Source: Streptomyces roseoviridis
GTDB taxonomy: Bacteria; Actinomycetota; Actinomycetes; Streptomycetales; Streptomycetaceae
Reading direction: 5' to 3'
Length of the DNA: 64,000 bases
NCBI RefSeq assembly: GCF_039535235.1
Contig: NZ_BAAAWU010000001.1
Span: 5,886,001-5,950,000 of the forward strand
Numbering within the stretch: position 1 is the stretch's first letter; the number at the start of each line of letters is the position of its first letter. Below, piece after piece: positions 8,903 through 16,752 of the stretch. The notes under the pieces were generated by a model. The model saw only the letters and a list, made by a program, of their open reading frames with translations, had not been told where the DNA came from and ran no database searches. The position numbers and the translations under genes are program-made.

Positions 8903-9304
8903 CTATCCCGCCGCGCCGGGGGTGTACGTCCCGAAGCTCCAGACGTTGCCCTCGGCGTCGCGGGCCATGTAGTCCCGCGAGCCGTAATCCTGGTCGGTCG
9001 GCGGCATCACGATCTCGACGCCGTGCGCCACGGCACGGGCGTGGTGCTCGTCCACGTCGGTCACGTGGACGAAGACGCCGACCGGGCCTGCGCCCGCCAT
9101 CAGCTTGTCGAACTCGCTGCCCGTGCCCTTGCTGCCGAGCATCACCGTCCCGTTCCCGTAGGACAGCTCGGCGTGCACCACGCGGCCGTCCTCGCCCTCG
9201 TACACGGCGTCCGCGGTGAATCCGAACGCCTCCGTGAGCAGTCTGATCGCGCCCTTGGCGTCGTCGTACGTCAGCGTCGGACAGATGTCGGGTGCCTCAG
9301 CCAT
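8903..9304 (-). CDS. VOC-family (glyoxalase/bleomycin-resistance-like) protein
   Basis: The 133-residue protein has the vicinal-oxygen-chelate pattern: an N-terminal beta-alpha-beta-beta unit (CPTLTYDDAKGAIRLLTEAFGF, then VVHAELSYGNGTVMLG) followed by a second one (GVFVHVTDVDEHHARAVAHG, then YGSRDYMARDAEGNVWSFGTY). This subgroup resembles PhnB/YdcJ-type glyoxalases of unknown substrate. Charged residues suitable for metal binding are present, but I cannot assign the ligands from sequence alone. The ATG at 9302-9304 follows AGGAAGTG with good spacing. It may be cotranscribed with the metallopeptidase gene upstream on the same strand, 80 bases away. Confidence 0.85.
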   Translation of the reverse strand: MAEAPDICPTLTYDDAKGAIRLLTEAFGFTADAVYEGEDGRVVHAELSYGNGTVMLGSKGTGSEFDKLMAGAGPVGVFVHVTDVDEHHARAVAHGVEIVMPPTDQDYGSRDYMARDAEGNVWSFGTYTPGAAG

Positions 9305-9383
9305 CCTGATCACTTCCTCTCGATGTGACCCGGATCTCGGTTCCGGGTCTCCGTCCGGCAGCCGCCGCCGACCCCGCACGCCG

Positions 9384-10274
9384 TCACCCGAAGGTGTCGC
9401 AGCGCGCCATGTCGCCCGTGGTGTAGCCCGTGCGGAACCACTGCTGCCGCTGCGCCGCGGAGCCGTGCGTCCAGTTCTCCGGCGTCACGCGGCCCTGGAA
9501 GCGCTCCTGGATCCGGTCGTCGCCCACGGCGCCCGCCGCGTCCAGGCCGTCGCGGATGTCGTCGTCCGTGAGCCGCGTGAGCAGCGGACGCCCGGTCCTG
9601 TCGTCCGGTGTGGTGGTGGCGTGCCGGGCCCACACGCCCGCGTAGCAGTCGGCCTGCAGCTCCACCCGGACGGCGCCCGAGGCCGCGCCGCTGCGGCCGT
9701 CCTGGGCGCGGGCCAGCGTCCCCGTCAGGTTCTGCACGTGGTGGCCGTACTCGTGCGCCACCACGTACGCCTGCGCGAAGGGTCCGCCGGTCGCGCCGAA
9801 CCGGGTGCGCAGCTCCTCGAAGAAGTCCAGGTCGAGGTAGACCTGCCGGTCGCCGGGGCAGTAGAACGGGCCGACCGCCGAGGTCGCCGTGCCGCAGGCG
9901 GTGGCGACCCGCCCGCTGAACATCACGGTCGGGGCGTCCCCGTACCGCCCGCCGCGCCGCTGGTACTCCGCCCGCCAGAAGTCCTGCACGCTGTTGACGA
10001 CGGCCACGATCCGGCAGTCCTCGCGGGTGTTCGCGTCCGAGCCCTTCCGGCAGGTCTGCTCCACCCGGGCGGCCGAGGAGGAGGTCGCGACCGGATCCTC
10101 GCCGTCGGAGGACAGGCCGAGCTGCTCGGGGCCGACACCGAACAGCAGGCCCAGGATCAGGGCGATGACGCCGGCGATCCCGCCTCCGACGGTGGCTCTG
10201 CCGCCCGGGATGCGGCTGCCCCGGACGTCCTTGACCTCCGAGGTGTCCAGGTTGGCGTCGTCGTCGAACTGCAT
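9384..10274 (-). CDS. YpfJ-family neutral zinc metallopeptidase, membrane-anchored
   Basis: The protein is about 296 residues. The N-terminus MQFDDDANLDTSEVKDVRG matches the conserved start of the YpfJ/KPN_02809 family (PF04228). A glycine-rich transmembrane helix follows at about residues 28-50, so the catalytic domain lies outside the membrane. The zinc site is visible as VVAHEYGHHVQ near residue 175, with a downstream VELQADCYAGVWA segment that supplies the acidic ligand typical of such enzymes. Four cysteines could form disulfides. GGAGG lies nine bases before the ATG at 10272-10274 and only three before an in-frame GTG at 10280, so I prefer the ATG. Substrate unknown. Confidence 0.88.
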   Translation of the reverse strand: MQFDDDANLDTSEVKDVRGSRIPGGRATVGGGIAGVIALILGLLFGVGPEQLGLSSDGEDPVATSSSAARVEQTCRKGSDANTREDCRIVAVVNSVQDFWRAEYQRRGGRYGDAPTVMFSGRVATACGTATSAVGPFYCPGDRQVYLDLDFFEELRTRFGATGGPFAQAYVVAHEYGHHVQNLTGTLARAQDGRSGAASGAVRVELQADCYAGVWARHATTTPDDRTGRPLLTRLTDDDIRDGLDAAGAVGDDRIQERFQGRVTPENWTHGSAAQRQQWFRTGYTTGDMARCDTFG

Positions 10275-10468
10275 GTCCACCGCCCTCCGCGTTTCTGCCG
10301 AGTATCGGGGAGTCCGGGCGCTTCCACCCCTTTTGCGGGCACCGGCGGCCGCCTCGGCGTGCGGAGGGGCCCGTGCGGGGCTTCACGGCGGACGTTCCGG
10401 AAGGGGTGGGAAACGCCCCGATCGCCCTGCCGGAGATCTGTGGCCCAAAAGCAGTTGCAGGGGGCCGT

Positions 10469-10474
10469 TAGACT
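10469..10474 (+). promoter_or_regulatory. Candidate -10 box (TAGACT) for the ABC-F transcript
   Basis: TAGACT ends six bases before an ATG, the geometry of Streptomyces leaderless promoters. No clear -35 box is visible. If transcription starts here, the first codon on the mRNA is that of the seven-residue leader ORF, and the ABC-F gene starts about 85 bases further on. Confidence 0.4.
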
Positions 10475-10480
10475 GGCCGC

Positions 10481-10504
10481 ATGGCCATTCTCCCCGTGCA
10501 TTAG
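10481..10504 (+). other. Putative leader ORF (MAILPVH) upstream of the ABC-F gene
   Basis: ATG-GCC-ATT-CTC-CCC-GTG-CAT-TAG encodes a seven-residue peptide just downstream of the candidate -10 box and 60 bases before the ABC-F start codon. Leader peptides that sense ribosome stalling are known upstream of some antibiotic-resistance ABC-F genes. The reading frame is seen; its translation and any control role are inference. Confidence 0.3.
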
Positions 10505-10564
10505 CGGCGTCGAAGCCCCGTCCAGCCGTCCTTCCGCCGTTTCCCACCGCCCTGGAGTCTGTCC

Positions 10565-12163
10565 GTGATCACCGCTTCCGGCATCGAGCTGCGCGCCGGC
10601 GCCCGCGTCCTCATCGAGTCCGCTTCCTTCCGCGTCGCCAAGGGCGACCGCATCGGCCTCGTCGGCCGCAACGGAGCGGGCAAGACCACCCTCACCAAGT
10701 GCCTCGCGGGCGAGGGCCAGCCCGCCGGCGGCACCATCACCCGCTCCGGCGAGGTCGGCTACCTCCCGCAGGACCCGCGCACCGGCGACCTCGACGTCCT
10801 CGCCCGCGACCGCATCCTGTCCGCCCGCGGCCTCGACGTCCTCATCCGCAAGATGCGGCAGAACGAGGAGCGCATCGCCACCGGCAGCGGCGCCACCCGG
10901 GAGAAGGCCCTCAAGCAGTACGAGCGCCAGGAGACCGAGTTCCTCACCAAGGGCGGGTACGCGGCCGAGGCCGAGGCCTCCACCATCGCCGCCGCCCTGG
11001 GGCTGCCCGACCGGGTCCTCGCCCAGCCGCTGCACACCCTCTCCGGCGGTCAGCGCCGCCGCATCGAGCTGGCCCGGATCCTCTTCTCGGACGCCGACAC
11101 CCTGCTCCTGGACGAGCCCACCAACCACCTCGACGCCGACTCCATCGTCTGGCTGCGCGACTACCTCAAGTCCTACCGCGGCGGCTTCATCGTGATCTCC
11201 CACGACGTCGACCTGGTCGAGACCGTCGTCAACAAGGTCTTCTACCTGGACGCCAACCGCGCCGCGATCGACGTCTACAACATGGGCTGGAAGCTCTACC
11301 AGCAGCAGCGCGAGGCCGACGAGAAGCGCCGCAAGCGCGAGCGGCAGAACGCCGAGAAGAAGGCCGCCGCCCTCAACTCCCAGGCCGACAAGATGCGCGC
11401 CAAGGCCACCAAGACCGTCGCCGCGCAGAACATGGCCAAGCGGGCCGAGCGACTGCTCTCCGGCCTGGAGGCCGTGCGGGTCTCCGACAAGGTCGCCAAG
11501 CTGCGCTTCCCGGACCCCGCGCCCTGCGGCAAGACCCCGCTCACGGCGGAGGGCCTGTCCAAGTCCTACGGTTCCCTCGAGATCTTCACCGATGTGAACC
11601 TGGCCATCGACAAGGGCTCCCGGGTCGTCATCCTCGGCCTCAACGGTGCCGGCAAGACCACCCTGCTCCGGCTCCTCGGCGGCGTCGAGCAGCCGGACAC
11701 CGGCACCGTCACCCCCGGTCACGGCCTCAAGCTCGGCTACTACGCCCAGGAGCACGAGACCCTCGACCCCGAGCGCACGGTCCTGGAGAACATGCGCTCG
11801 GCCGCACCCGACCTCGATCTCGTCGAGGTCCGCAAGGTGCTCGGCTCCTTCCTGTTCTCCGGCGACGACGTCGACAAGCCGGCCGGGGTGCTCTCCGGCG
11901 GCGAGAAGACCCGGCTCGCGCTGGCGACGCTGGTCGTCTCCTCCGCGAACGTCCTCCTCCTCGACGAGCCCACCAACAACCTGGACCCGGCCAGCCGCGA
12001 GGAGATCCTCGGCGCGCTGCGCACCTACAAGGGCGCGGTCGTGCTCGTCACCCACGACGAGGGGGCCGTCGAGGCGCTCGACCCGGAGCGGATCATCCTG
12101 CTGCCGGACGGTGTGGAGGACCTGTGGGGCGCGGACTACGCGGACCTGGTGGCCCTGGCCTGA
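10565..12163 (+). CDS. ABC-F family ATPase (ribosome-associated, two ABC domains)
   Basis: This 532-residue cytoplasmic protein has two ATPase cassettes and no membrane segments, the layout of ABC-F translation factors. Cassette 1 has Walker A GRNGAGKTT near residue 36, signature LSGGQRRR near 160 and Walker B LLLDEPTNHLD; cassette 2 has GLNGAGKTT near 360, LSGGEKTRL near 442 and LLLDEPTNNLD. The charged linker between them (about residues 235-320, KRRKRERQNAEKKA) corresponds to the P-site tRNA interaction motif. ABC-F members act on stalled ribosomes or protect them from antibiotics; which applies here is not clear. The GTG at 10565 has GGAG seven bases upstream. Confidence 0.92.
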   Translation: MITASGIELRAGARVLIESASFRVAKGDRIGLVGRNGAGKTTLTKCLAGEGQPAGGTITRSGEVGYLPQDPRTGDLDVLARDRILSARGLDVLIRKMRQNEERIATGSGATREKALKQYERQETEFLTKGGYAAEAEASTIAAALGLPDRVLAQPLHTLSGGQRRRIELARILFSDADTLLLDEPTNHLDADSIVWLRDYLKSYRGGFIVISHDVDLVETVVNKVFYLDANRAAIDVYNMGWKLYQQQREADEKRRKRERQNAEKKAAALNSQADKMRAKATKTVAAQNMAKRAERLLSGLEAVRVSDKVAKLRFPDPAPCGKTPLTAEGLSKSYGSLEIFTDVNLAIDKGSRVVILGLNGAGKTTLLRLLGGVEQPDTGTVTPGHGLKLGYYAQEHETLDPERTVLENMRSAAPDLDLVEVRKVLGSFLFSGDDVDKPAGVLSGGEKTRLALATLVVSSANVLLLDEPTNNLDPASREEILGALRTYKGAVVLVTHDEGAVEALDPERIILLPDGVEDLWGADYADLVALA

Positions 12164-12249
12164 CCCTGCCCGCCCGGATGGATCATGCCGGGCTGGATCA
12201 TTCGGCTCATGGGTGATCCTTCATCTGAGTGAGTGCGTCTGGTACCTCC

Positions 12250-12289
12250 GGCGCGGCCCCTGCGGAATCCTTCCGTCAGGGGCCGCGCC
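12250..12289 (+). terminator. Strong hairpin downstream of the ABC-F gene
   Basis: GGCGCGGCCCCTG at 12250-12262 pairs with CAGGGGCCGCGCC at 12277-12289, and the loop itself contains a CGGAA/TTCCG pairing. It lies 87 bases after the ABC-F stop. The rest of the 340-base gap up to the next gene holds a weaker GGATCA/TGATCC dyad near 12200-12224 and no other feature I can support. Confidence 0.6.
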
Positions 12290-12504
12290 GCTCCGGTTTC
12301 CGCGGCGCGGCGCTGACCTGGGGGTTCCCGTTCCGGTGGACGTCGGCGGCGGCGCGGCGACAGGCGGAATGATCAATTCCGGTCGTGGCGGCGGCGGCCG
12401 CTCACGCCAAGCGAATGGCACGGACCTTGTCGAATGGGTGGCCAGGACGTCCGGGAGGGGTGATCATGAGAAGTCCAGAGCGCACTTCCCATGAGGAGGC
12501 ACGG

Positions 12505-12726
12505 GTGGCCGAGACTCTGAAGAAGGGCAGCCGGGTGACCGGCGCCGCGCGCGACAAGCTCGCGGCAGACCTGAAGAAGAAGTACGACTCCGGTGCGAGC
12601 ATCCGGGCGCTGGCCGAGGAAACCGGCCGCTCCTACGGATTCGTCCACCGGATGCTCAGCGAGTCCGGAGTCACGCTGCGCGGACGCGGCGGAGCGACAC
12701 GGGGCAAGAAGGCGCCCTCGGCCTGA
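12505..12726 (+). CDS. Small helix-turn-helix protein
   Basis: The 73-residue basic protein (VAETLKKGSRVTGAARDKLA start) carries a resolvase/Hin-like helix-turn-helix: KKKYDSGASIRALAEETG followed by SYGFVHRMLSESG, with the pattern of a recognition helix that reads DNA. The C-terminal tail GRGGATRGKK is basic and flexible. It is very well conserved in Streptomyces as I remember the family, but I know of no assigned target. GAGGAGG lies five bases before the GTG at 12505. An in-frame ATG at 12466 with GGAGGGG is also possible and would add 13 residues. It is probably a nucleoid-type or global DNA-binding protein, by inference. Confidence 0.82.
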   Translation: MAETLKKGSRVTGAARDKLAADLKKKYDSGASIRALAEETGRSYGFVHRMLSESGVTLRGRGGATRGKKAPSA

Positions 12727-12855
12727 CATCGGGGCGGCTCGATCGGGCCACCGGGTCTCTCGGTGGCCACCCGGTCGGCCGTGAGGCCGACCGGGTGGTT
12801 ACTGTGCAGTCACTTAGCATCGGATGCAGTGCTGCACCGGAACCGGAGGCGCCCC

Positions 12856-13701
12856 ATGACTTCGCTCCACGACTCTGAGCACGACAAGCACGAAGAGCGC
12901 GAAGAGCACGGACAGCTCGGAGAGCTCGTCATCGACAAGGACGGTGTACGGCTCACCGTCGAGGACGCCGTTGCCACGGTGACCCTGACCAACCCGGCGA
13001 AGCGCAACGCCCAGTCTCCCGCTCTGTGGCGGGCGTTGACGGAAGCCGGACGGTCACTGCCGGGCAGCGTGCGGATCGTGGTCCTGCGCGGCGAGGGCAA
13101 GTCCTTCTCCGCGGGCCTCGACCGACAGGCGTTCACGCCCGAGGGCTTCGACGGAGAGCCGTCCTTCCTCGACATGGCCCGGGGATCCGACGAGGACCTC
13201 GACGCCGTCATCGCCGAGTACCAGGACGCCTTCACCTGGTGGCGCCGCAGCGACATCGTGTCGATCGCCGCCGTCCAGGGCCACGCCATCGGCGCCGGCT
13301 TCCAGCTGGCCCTCGCCTGCGACCTGCGGGTCGTCGCCGACGACGTGCAGTTCGCCATGCGCGAGACCAGCCTGGGCCTCGTGCCGGACCTCACCGGCAC
13401 CCACCCGCTGGTCTCCCTCGTGGGCTACGCCCGCGCGCTCGAGATCTGCGCCACCGGACGCTTCGTCCACGCCGACGAGGCCGAGCGCATCGGCCTCGCC
13501 AACCTCGCCGTGCCCGCCGCCGAACTCGACAGCGCCGTACGCGACCTCAGCGCCGCCCTGCTCGCCGCGCCGCGCTCCGCCGTCATCGAGACCAAGGCCC
13601 TGCTCCAGGGCGCCTCCGGCCGCTCCTACGAGGACCAGCGCGTCGCCGAGCGGGCCGCGCAGGCACGCCGTCTGCGCGACCTGGCGGGGCTCGGGGACTG
13701 A
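12856..13701 (+). CDS. Enoyl-CoA hydratase/isomerase (crotonase) family protein
   Basis: The 281-residue protein has a 40-residue His/Glu-rich N-terminal extension and then the crotonase fold. Key parts are AVATVTLTNPAKRNAQSPALW, the oxyanion-hole segment VVLRGEGKSFSAGLD, and VQGHAIGAGFQLALACDLRV with the second glycine-rich oxyanion loop, followed by ETSLGLVPDLTGTHPL. In hydratases a glutamate pair acts in this last region; here the equivalent of the first is not obvious and the second is replaced by Asp (VPDL), so the exact reaction is uncertain. The ATG at 12856 follows GGAGGCGCCCC. It stands alone, followed by a hairpin and a convergent gene. Confidence 0.87.
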   Translation: MTSLHDSEHDKHEEREEHGQLGELVIDKDGVRLTVEDAVATVTLTNPAKRNAQSPALWRALTEAGRSLPGSVRIVVLRGEGKSFSAGLDRQAFTPEGFDGEPSFLDMARGSDEDLDAVIAEYQDAFTWWRRSDIVSIAAVQGHAIGAGFQLALACDLRVVADDVQFAMRETSLGLVPDLTGTHPLVSLVGYARALEICATGRFVHADEAERIGLANLAVPAAELDSAVRDLSAALLAAPRSAVIETKALLQGASGRSYEDQRVAERAAQARRLRDLAGLGD

Positions 13702-13718
13702 GACCCGCCCAGGGAGGA

Positions 13719-13748
13719 GCCGGCCCGCTCGCGCGCGTACGGGCCGGC
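13719..13748. terminator. Hairpin between convergent genes
   Basis: GCCGGCCCG at 13719-13727 pairs with CGGGCCGGC at 13740-13748 across a 12-base loop that itself contains a CGCGCGCG run. It separates the enoyl-CoA hydratase gene from the convergent Asp23-like gene. Confidence 0.5.
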
Positions 13749-13763
13749 CGATCACCGCGGTGG

Positions 13764-14414
13764 TCACCGCAGTTCCGACACCACCACCGTGACCGTCGCC
13801 GCTCCAGGCGCCGCTGCCGCGACGGCCGTGCGGACCGCCCGGGTGACCGTGAGGGGGTGGTGTCCGCCCGTGACCGCGACCTCGACGCGGATGCCCGCCG
13901 GCGTGCGGACGACGGGCGCGCCGAAGGCGTCGGTCAGGGCGGCCACCCCCGGGGCGCCGAGGGCCGCCAGGGCGGCCGGGTCGTCGGGGGCCGGTGGGGA
14001 GGTTCGCCCGGGTGGCGGAGGGGCCGGCGGGGAATCCGGCGCCGCGTCCAGCAGGTCCGTGATCCGCAGGTTCACCTCGGCCACCGCGAGGCCCAGGGTG
14101 CCCTCCGCCGCGTCGAGGAGCGCGGCCCGCAGCCGGCTCGCGAGCTGGGGGAGCGGCCGGCCCGTCACCGCCGCGAAGTCCAGGGACACGCGGAGTCCGC
14201 CGGGTGGGAGCCCGCCCGGGGGGACGGGGAAGACAGGCTCCGCGGAGGAGTCCGCGAGCCGGAAGCGCGGGCGGTCCGGGACCACTCCGCGTACGCCGTG
14301 CGCTGCCGTCGTCAGCAGCGTCCGTACTGCCTGTTCGGCGATCCACGCCCCGTCCGCCGCTTCCCCCAGCGGCAGCAGCCGGTCCGTCGTGCGCCACACC
14401 TCAGCCGTCGTCAT
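13764..14414 (-). CDS. Asp23/Gls24-like protein, divergent member of the envelope-stress cluster
   Basis: The 216-residue protein has two regions resembling Asp23/Gls24 domains: LRVSLDFAAVTGRPLPQLASRLRAALLDAAEGTLGLAVAEVNLRITDL (about residues 75-125) and a C-terminal GIRVEVAVTGGHHPLTVTRAVRTAVAAA segment, separated by a Pro-rich linker. It has no membrane segment and is probably cytoplasmic at the membrane with the AmaP-type anchors. It is transcribed away from the five-gene cluster that follows, from a shared 93-bp region. There is no clear ribosome site; a CAGGCT box six bases before the ATG suggests a leaderless mRNA. Assignment to the family is moderately sure. Confidence 0.7.
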   Translation of the reverse strand: MTTAEVWRTTDRLLPLGEAADGAWIAEQAVRTLLTTAAHGVRGVVPDRPRFRLADSSAEPVFPVPPGGLPPGGLRVSLDFAAVTGRPLPQLASRLRAALLDAAEGTLGLAVAEVNLRITDLLDAAPDSPPAPPPPGRTSPPAPDDPAALAALGAPGVAALTDAFGAPVVRTPAGIRVEVAVTGGHHPLTVTRAVRTAVAAAAPGAATVTVVVSELR

Positions 14415-14507
14415 TGCACCAGCCTGCCGCATCCCCGACGCGAACTCGGGCAAGCGCCCTTAATGTGGGCGAATAAGGCTGAACCTTCACGGAAGGGACG
14501 AGTGACG

Positions 14508-14963
14508 ATGGCTGACAGCGTGCACTCCGACCAGCAGAACCCGGTCACCAAGCGGGGCGGCGGAGATCCCGCCTCCCGGGGCCGGACCACGATCGCCGAC
14601 GGCGTCGTCGAGAAGATCGCCGGCCTGGCCGCCCGCGACGTCGTCGGCGTCCACGCCATGGGCAGCGGGATCTCCCGCACCCTGGGCGCCGTCCGGGACC
14701 GCGTCCCCGGCGGTGGCGGCGGCAAATCCGGCGTGACCCGGGGCGTCAAGGCCGAGGTCGGCGAGGTGCAGACCGCGCTCGACCTGGAGATCGTCGTCGA
14801 CTACGGCGTCTCCATCTCCGATGTCGCGGGCGCCGTGCGAGAGAACGTCATCGCCGCGGTCGAGCGCATGACCGGCCTGGAGGTCGTCGAGGTCAACATC
14901 GCGGTCAGCGACGTCAAGCTCCCGGACGAAGAGGAAGAAGAGCCGGAGAGCCGGCTCCAGTAG
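14508..14963 (+). CDS. Asp23/Gls24 family envelope stress response protein
   Basis: The 151-residue protein has the Asp23 domain (PF03780): GRTTIADGVVEKIAGLAARDVVG near residues 25-47, a Gly-rich insert, then VKAEVGEVQTALDLEIVVDYGVSISDVAGAVRENV and GLEVVEVNIAVSDVKL. It ends in an acidic tail. In Firmicutes, Asp23 is a major protein tethered to the membrane by AmaP and linked to cell-envelope homeostasis; the same gene association is seen here. It starts the cluster of five genes running to 16749. GGAAGGG lies ten bases before the ATG at 14508; an in-frame GTG at 14502 is also possible. Confidence 0.92.
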   Translation: MADSVHSDQQNPVTKRGGGDPASRGRTTIADGVVEKIAGLAARDVVGVHAMGSGISRTLGAVRDRVPGGGGGKSGVTRGVKAEVGEVQTALDLEIVVDYGVSISDVAGAVRENVIAAVERMTGLEVVEVNIAVSDVKLPDEEEEEPESRLQ

Positions 14964-14994
14964 CAGGCGACGTGACGAACGGAAAGGGCTCAGC

Positions 14995-15186
14995 ATGAGC
15001 ATGGCGGTGATCGGCCTGGTGGCCGGCATGGCGCTCGGCTTCGCCGGGTATTTCGGCGGCTTCGGCGCGTTCGTCCTGGTCGCGGCCTTGGGAGCGATCG
15101 GCTTCGTCGCCGGTCGGTTCCTGGACGGCGACCTGGAACCCGGCGACCTCTTCCGGGGTCGCGAGCGCGGCGAACGGCGGCGGTGA
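14995..15186 (+). CDS. Small glycine-rich membrane protein of the Asp23/AmaP cluster
   Basis: The 63-residue protein consists of one long or two short glycine-rich hydrophobic helices (residues 3-42, with repeated GxxxG spacing) and a charged C-terminus DGDLEPGDLFRGRERGERRR. It resembles the small DUF2273-type membrane proteins that accompany Asp23 in other Gram-positive bacteria. Glycine zipper motifs suggest oligomerisation or helix packing with the neighbouring membrane proteins. GGAAAGG lies seven bases before the ATG. The spacing of 31 bases after the Asp23 gene and 6 bases before the next start fits one operon. Confidence 0.8.
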   Translation: MSMAVIGLVAGMALGFAGYFGGFGAFVLVAALGAIGFVAGRFLDGDLEPGDLFRGRERGERRR

Positions 15187-15192
15187 CCCGGG

Positions 15193-15552
15193 GTGGTGGA
15201 GCTGGTGAAGGACCGGGTGGGGGCCGCCGCCCGGGGAGCGACCACGATCGCCGACCGGGTCGTCGCGAAGATCGCCGCCCAGGCGGCCCGCGAGGCGCTG
15301 GACGCCGTCCCCGCGGAGGGCTCCGCCCCGCACGCCTCGGTGGTCGTCCACCGTGACGCCGCCCGGGTCTCGGTGAGCCTCGAACTCGACTACCCGTCCG
15401 ACATCGGCCGCCAGTGCGGCGCCGTGCGCGGGCGGGTCCGCCGCCGGGTCGAGGAACTCGCCGGCATCGAAGTCCACGAGGTCGCGGTGCACGTGGAACG
15501 CCTGCACTCGGCGCACACCGCGCACCAGAGGAAACGGGGGCGACTGGCATGA
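15193..15552 (+). CDS. Second Asp23/Gls24 family protein
   Basis: The 119-residue protein carries a short Asp23-like domain: RGATTIADRVVAKIAAQAAREAL (compare GRTTIADGVVEKIAGLAA in the paralogue at 14508), then VVVHRDAARVSVSLELDYPSDIGRQCGAVRGRVRRRVEELAGIEVHEVAVHVERL. It is soluble, so it could form a mixed complex with the first Asp23 protein and the AmaP-type anchors. The start is GTG 15193 or the adjacent GTG 15196, with only a weak ribosome site, so translation may depend on the gene before. The stop overlaps the next start as ATGA. Confidence 0.85.
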   Translation: MVELVKDRVGAAARGATTIADRVVAKIAAQAAREALDAVPAEGSAPHASVVVHRDAARVSVSLELDYPSDIGRQCGAVRGRVRRRVEELAGIEVHEVAVHVERLHSAHTAHQRKRGRLA

Positions 15553-16157
15553 GCGGCGCGACCGAGACCGTACCCGTGCTGAACGAGGACGAGCACGAGG
15601 CACCACCGAGGGGCGCCGGGCGCCGGTTCTGGGCCGTCCGGCGGATCCCCGCGGCGATCCTCGCCGCCCTCGTCCTCGGCGGAGCGGGGCTGCTGCTGTA
15701 CGACATCGCCGCCGTCCGCGCGGACCGCGGCGCCATGGCCTGGCGCCGCTCGCTCGCCGAGGACCTCGCGACCCGCACCACCGACAACGCCTGGGCGCTG
15801 GCCGCAGCGGCCCTCGCCGTGCTCCTCGGCGTCTGGCTGCTGCTCCTCGCGCTCACCCCCGGTCTGCGGACCGTCCTGCCCATGCGCCACGAGCACCCCG
15901 ACGTCCGCGCCGGACTCGACCGGGAGGCCGCCGCGCTGGCCCTGCGCGACCGCGCCATGGAGGTGTCCGGCGTCCAGTCCGTCCGCGTCAGGGTGGGGCG
16001 GTCCAAGGCCACCGCGCGGGCCGTCTCCCACTTCCGGGAACTCGACGACGTGCGCCGCGACCTGGAGACCGTCCTCGCCGGCGGCATCGACGAACTCGGC
16101 CTCGCCCACCCGCCGGTCCTGACGGTACGGGTGTCCAGGCCGCCCAGGAAGGGGTGA
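15549..16157 (+). CDS. DUF6286-type membrane protein of the Asp23/AmaP cluster
   Basis: The 202-residue protein has a cytoplasmic N-terminus, two membrane helices (about residues 33-52 and 80-103) separated by a 28-residue loop, and a cytoplasmic C-terminal domain with AALALRDRAMEVSGVQSVRVRVGRSKATARAV, an alpha-beta pattern like the C-terminal domain of AmaP. This topology matches proteins named DUF6286 in Streptomyces. The ATG overlaps the preceding stop (ATGA at 15549-15552), which implies translational coupling. It probably anchors Asp23 proteins at the membrane together with AmaP; that role is inferred from the cluster. Confidence 0.82.
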   Translation: MSGATETVPVLNEDEHEAPPRGAGRRFWAVRRIPAAILAALVLGGAGLLLYDIAAVRADRGAMAWRRSLAEDLATRTTDNAWALAAAALAVLLGVWLLLLALTPGLRTVLPMRHEHPDVRAGLDREAAALALRDRAMEVSGVQSVRVRVGRSKATARAVSHFRELDDVRRDLETVLAGGIDELGLAHPPVLTVRVSRPPRKG

Positions 16158-16161
16158 CGGG

Positions 16162-16749
16162 ATGACCCGCGTACTGCGGCGCGTCAACAGGATCGTGCTG
16201 GCCCTCGTCGGCCTGCTGCTCCTCGTCGTCGGCGGAGCCGTGCTCGCCGCCGGCCTCGGCCTGTCCGTCCCGTCCTGGTGGCCGTGGTCCGGCCCCGGCG
16301 ACGTGCTGCTCAGCCGCTCCGAGCGGCAGCACTGGCGCGGCGAGGGCTGGTGGTGGCCGGCGGTCATCGCCCTGCTCGGCCTCGTCGTGCTGCTCACCCT
16401 GTGGTGGCTGATCGCCCAGTTCCGGCGGGCCCGGCTCCGCGAGGTGCTCGTCGACAGCGGCGACGGCGAGGAGGCAGTGGTGCGCGGCCGGGCCCTGGAG
16501 GCGGTCCTGGAGGCCGATGCGCTCGCCCAGGACGGCGTGGCCAGGGCCCGGGTCGCGCTCACCGGCAACCGCGCCGCGCCCCGCACCCGGGTCGCCCTGC
16601 TCCTGGAGCCGTACGCCTCCCCGGGCGACGCCCTGGCCGCCCTCTCCGACAAGGCCCTCGGCAACGCCCGTACCTCGGCGGGCCTCGAAGCCCTGCCCAC
16701 CGAGGCCCGGCTGCGGGCCGTGAAGCACCGGGCCCGGCGGGTGGCCTGA
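16162..16749 (+). CDS. amaP: AmaP-type membrane anchor for Asp23
   Basis: The 195-residue protein matches AmaP, the alkaline-shock membrane anchor. It has two hydrophobic helices (residues 10-33 and 64-84) joined by a Trp-rich loop (VPSWWPWSGPG), then a cytoplasmic domain with VVRGRALEAVLEADALAQDGVARARVALTG, where the family domain lies. In Staphylococcus AmaP recruits Asp23 to the membrane. It is the last gene of the cluster, four bases after the DUF6286 gene, with GGAAGGGGTGACGGG before the ATG. The next gene is convergent and starts only three bases beyond its stop, with no terminator visible between them. Confidence 0.88.
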   Translation: MTRVLRRVNRIVLALVGLLLLVVGGAVLAAGLGLSVPSWWPWSGPGDVLLSRSERQHWRGEGWWWPAVIALLGLVVLLTLWWLIAQFRRARLREVLVDSGDGEEAVVRGRALEAVLEADALAQDGVARARVALTGNRAAPRTRVALLLEPYASPGDALAALSDKALGNARTSAGLEALPTEARLRAVKHRARRVA

Positions 16750-16752
16750 GCC

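Noticed and set aside
12466..12504. Longer start (ATG 12466) for the small HTH protein
   Set aside because: Possible, with GGAGGGG upstream, but the GTG at 12505 has GAGGAGG at better spacing and gives the usual family N-terminus as I remember it.
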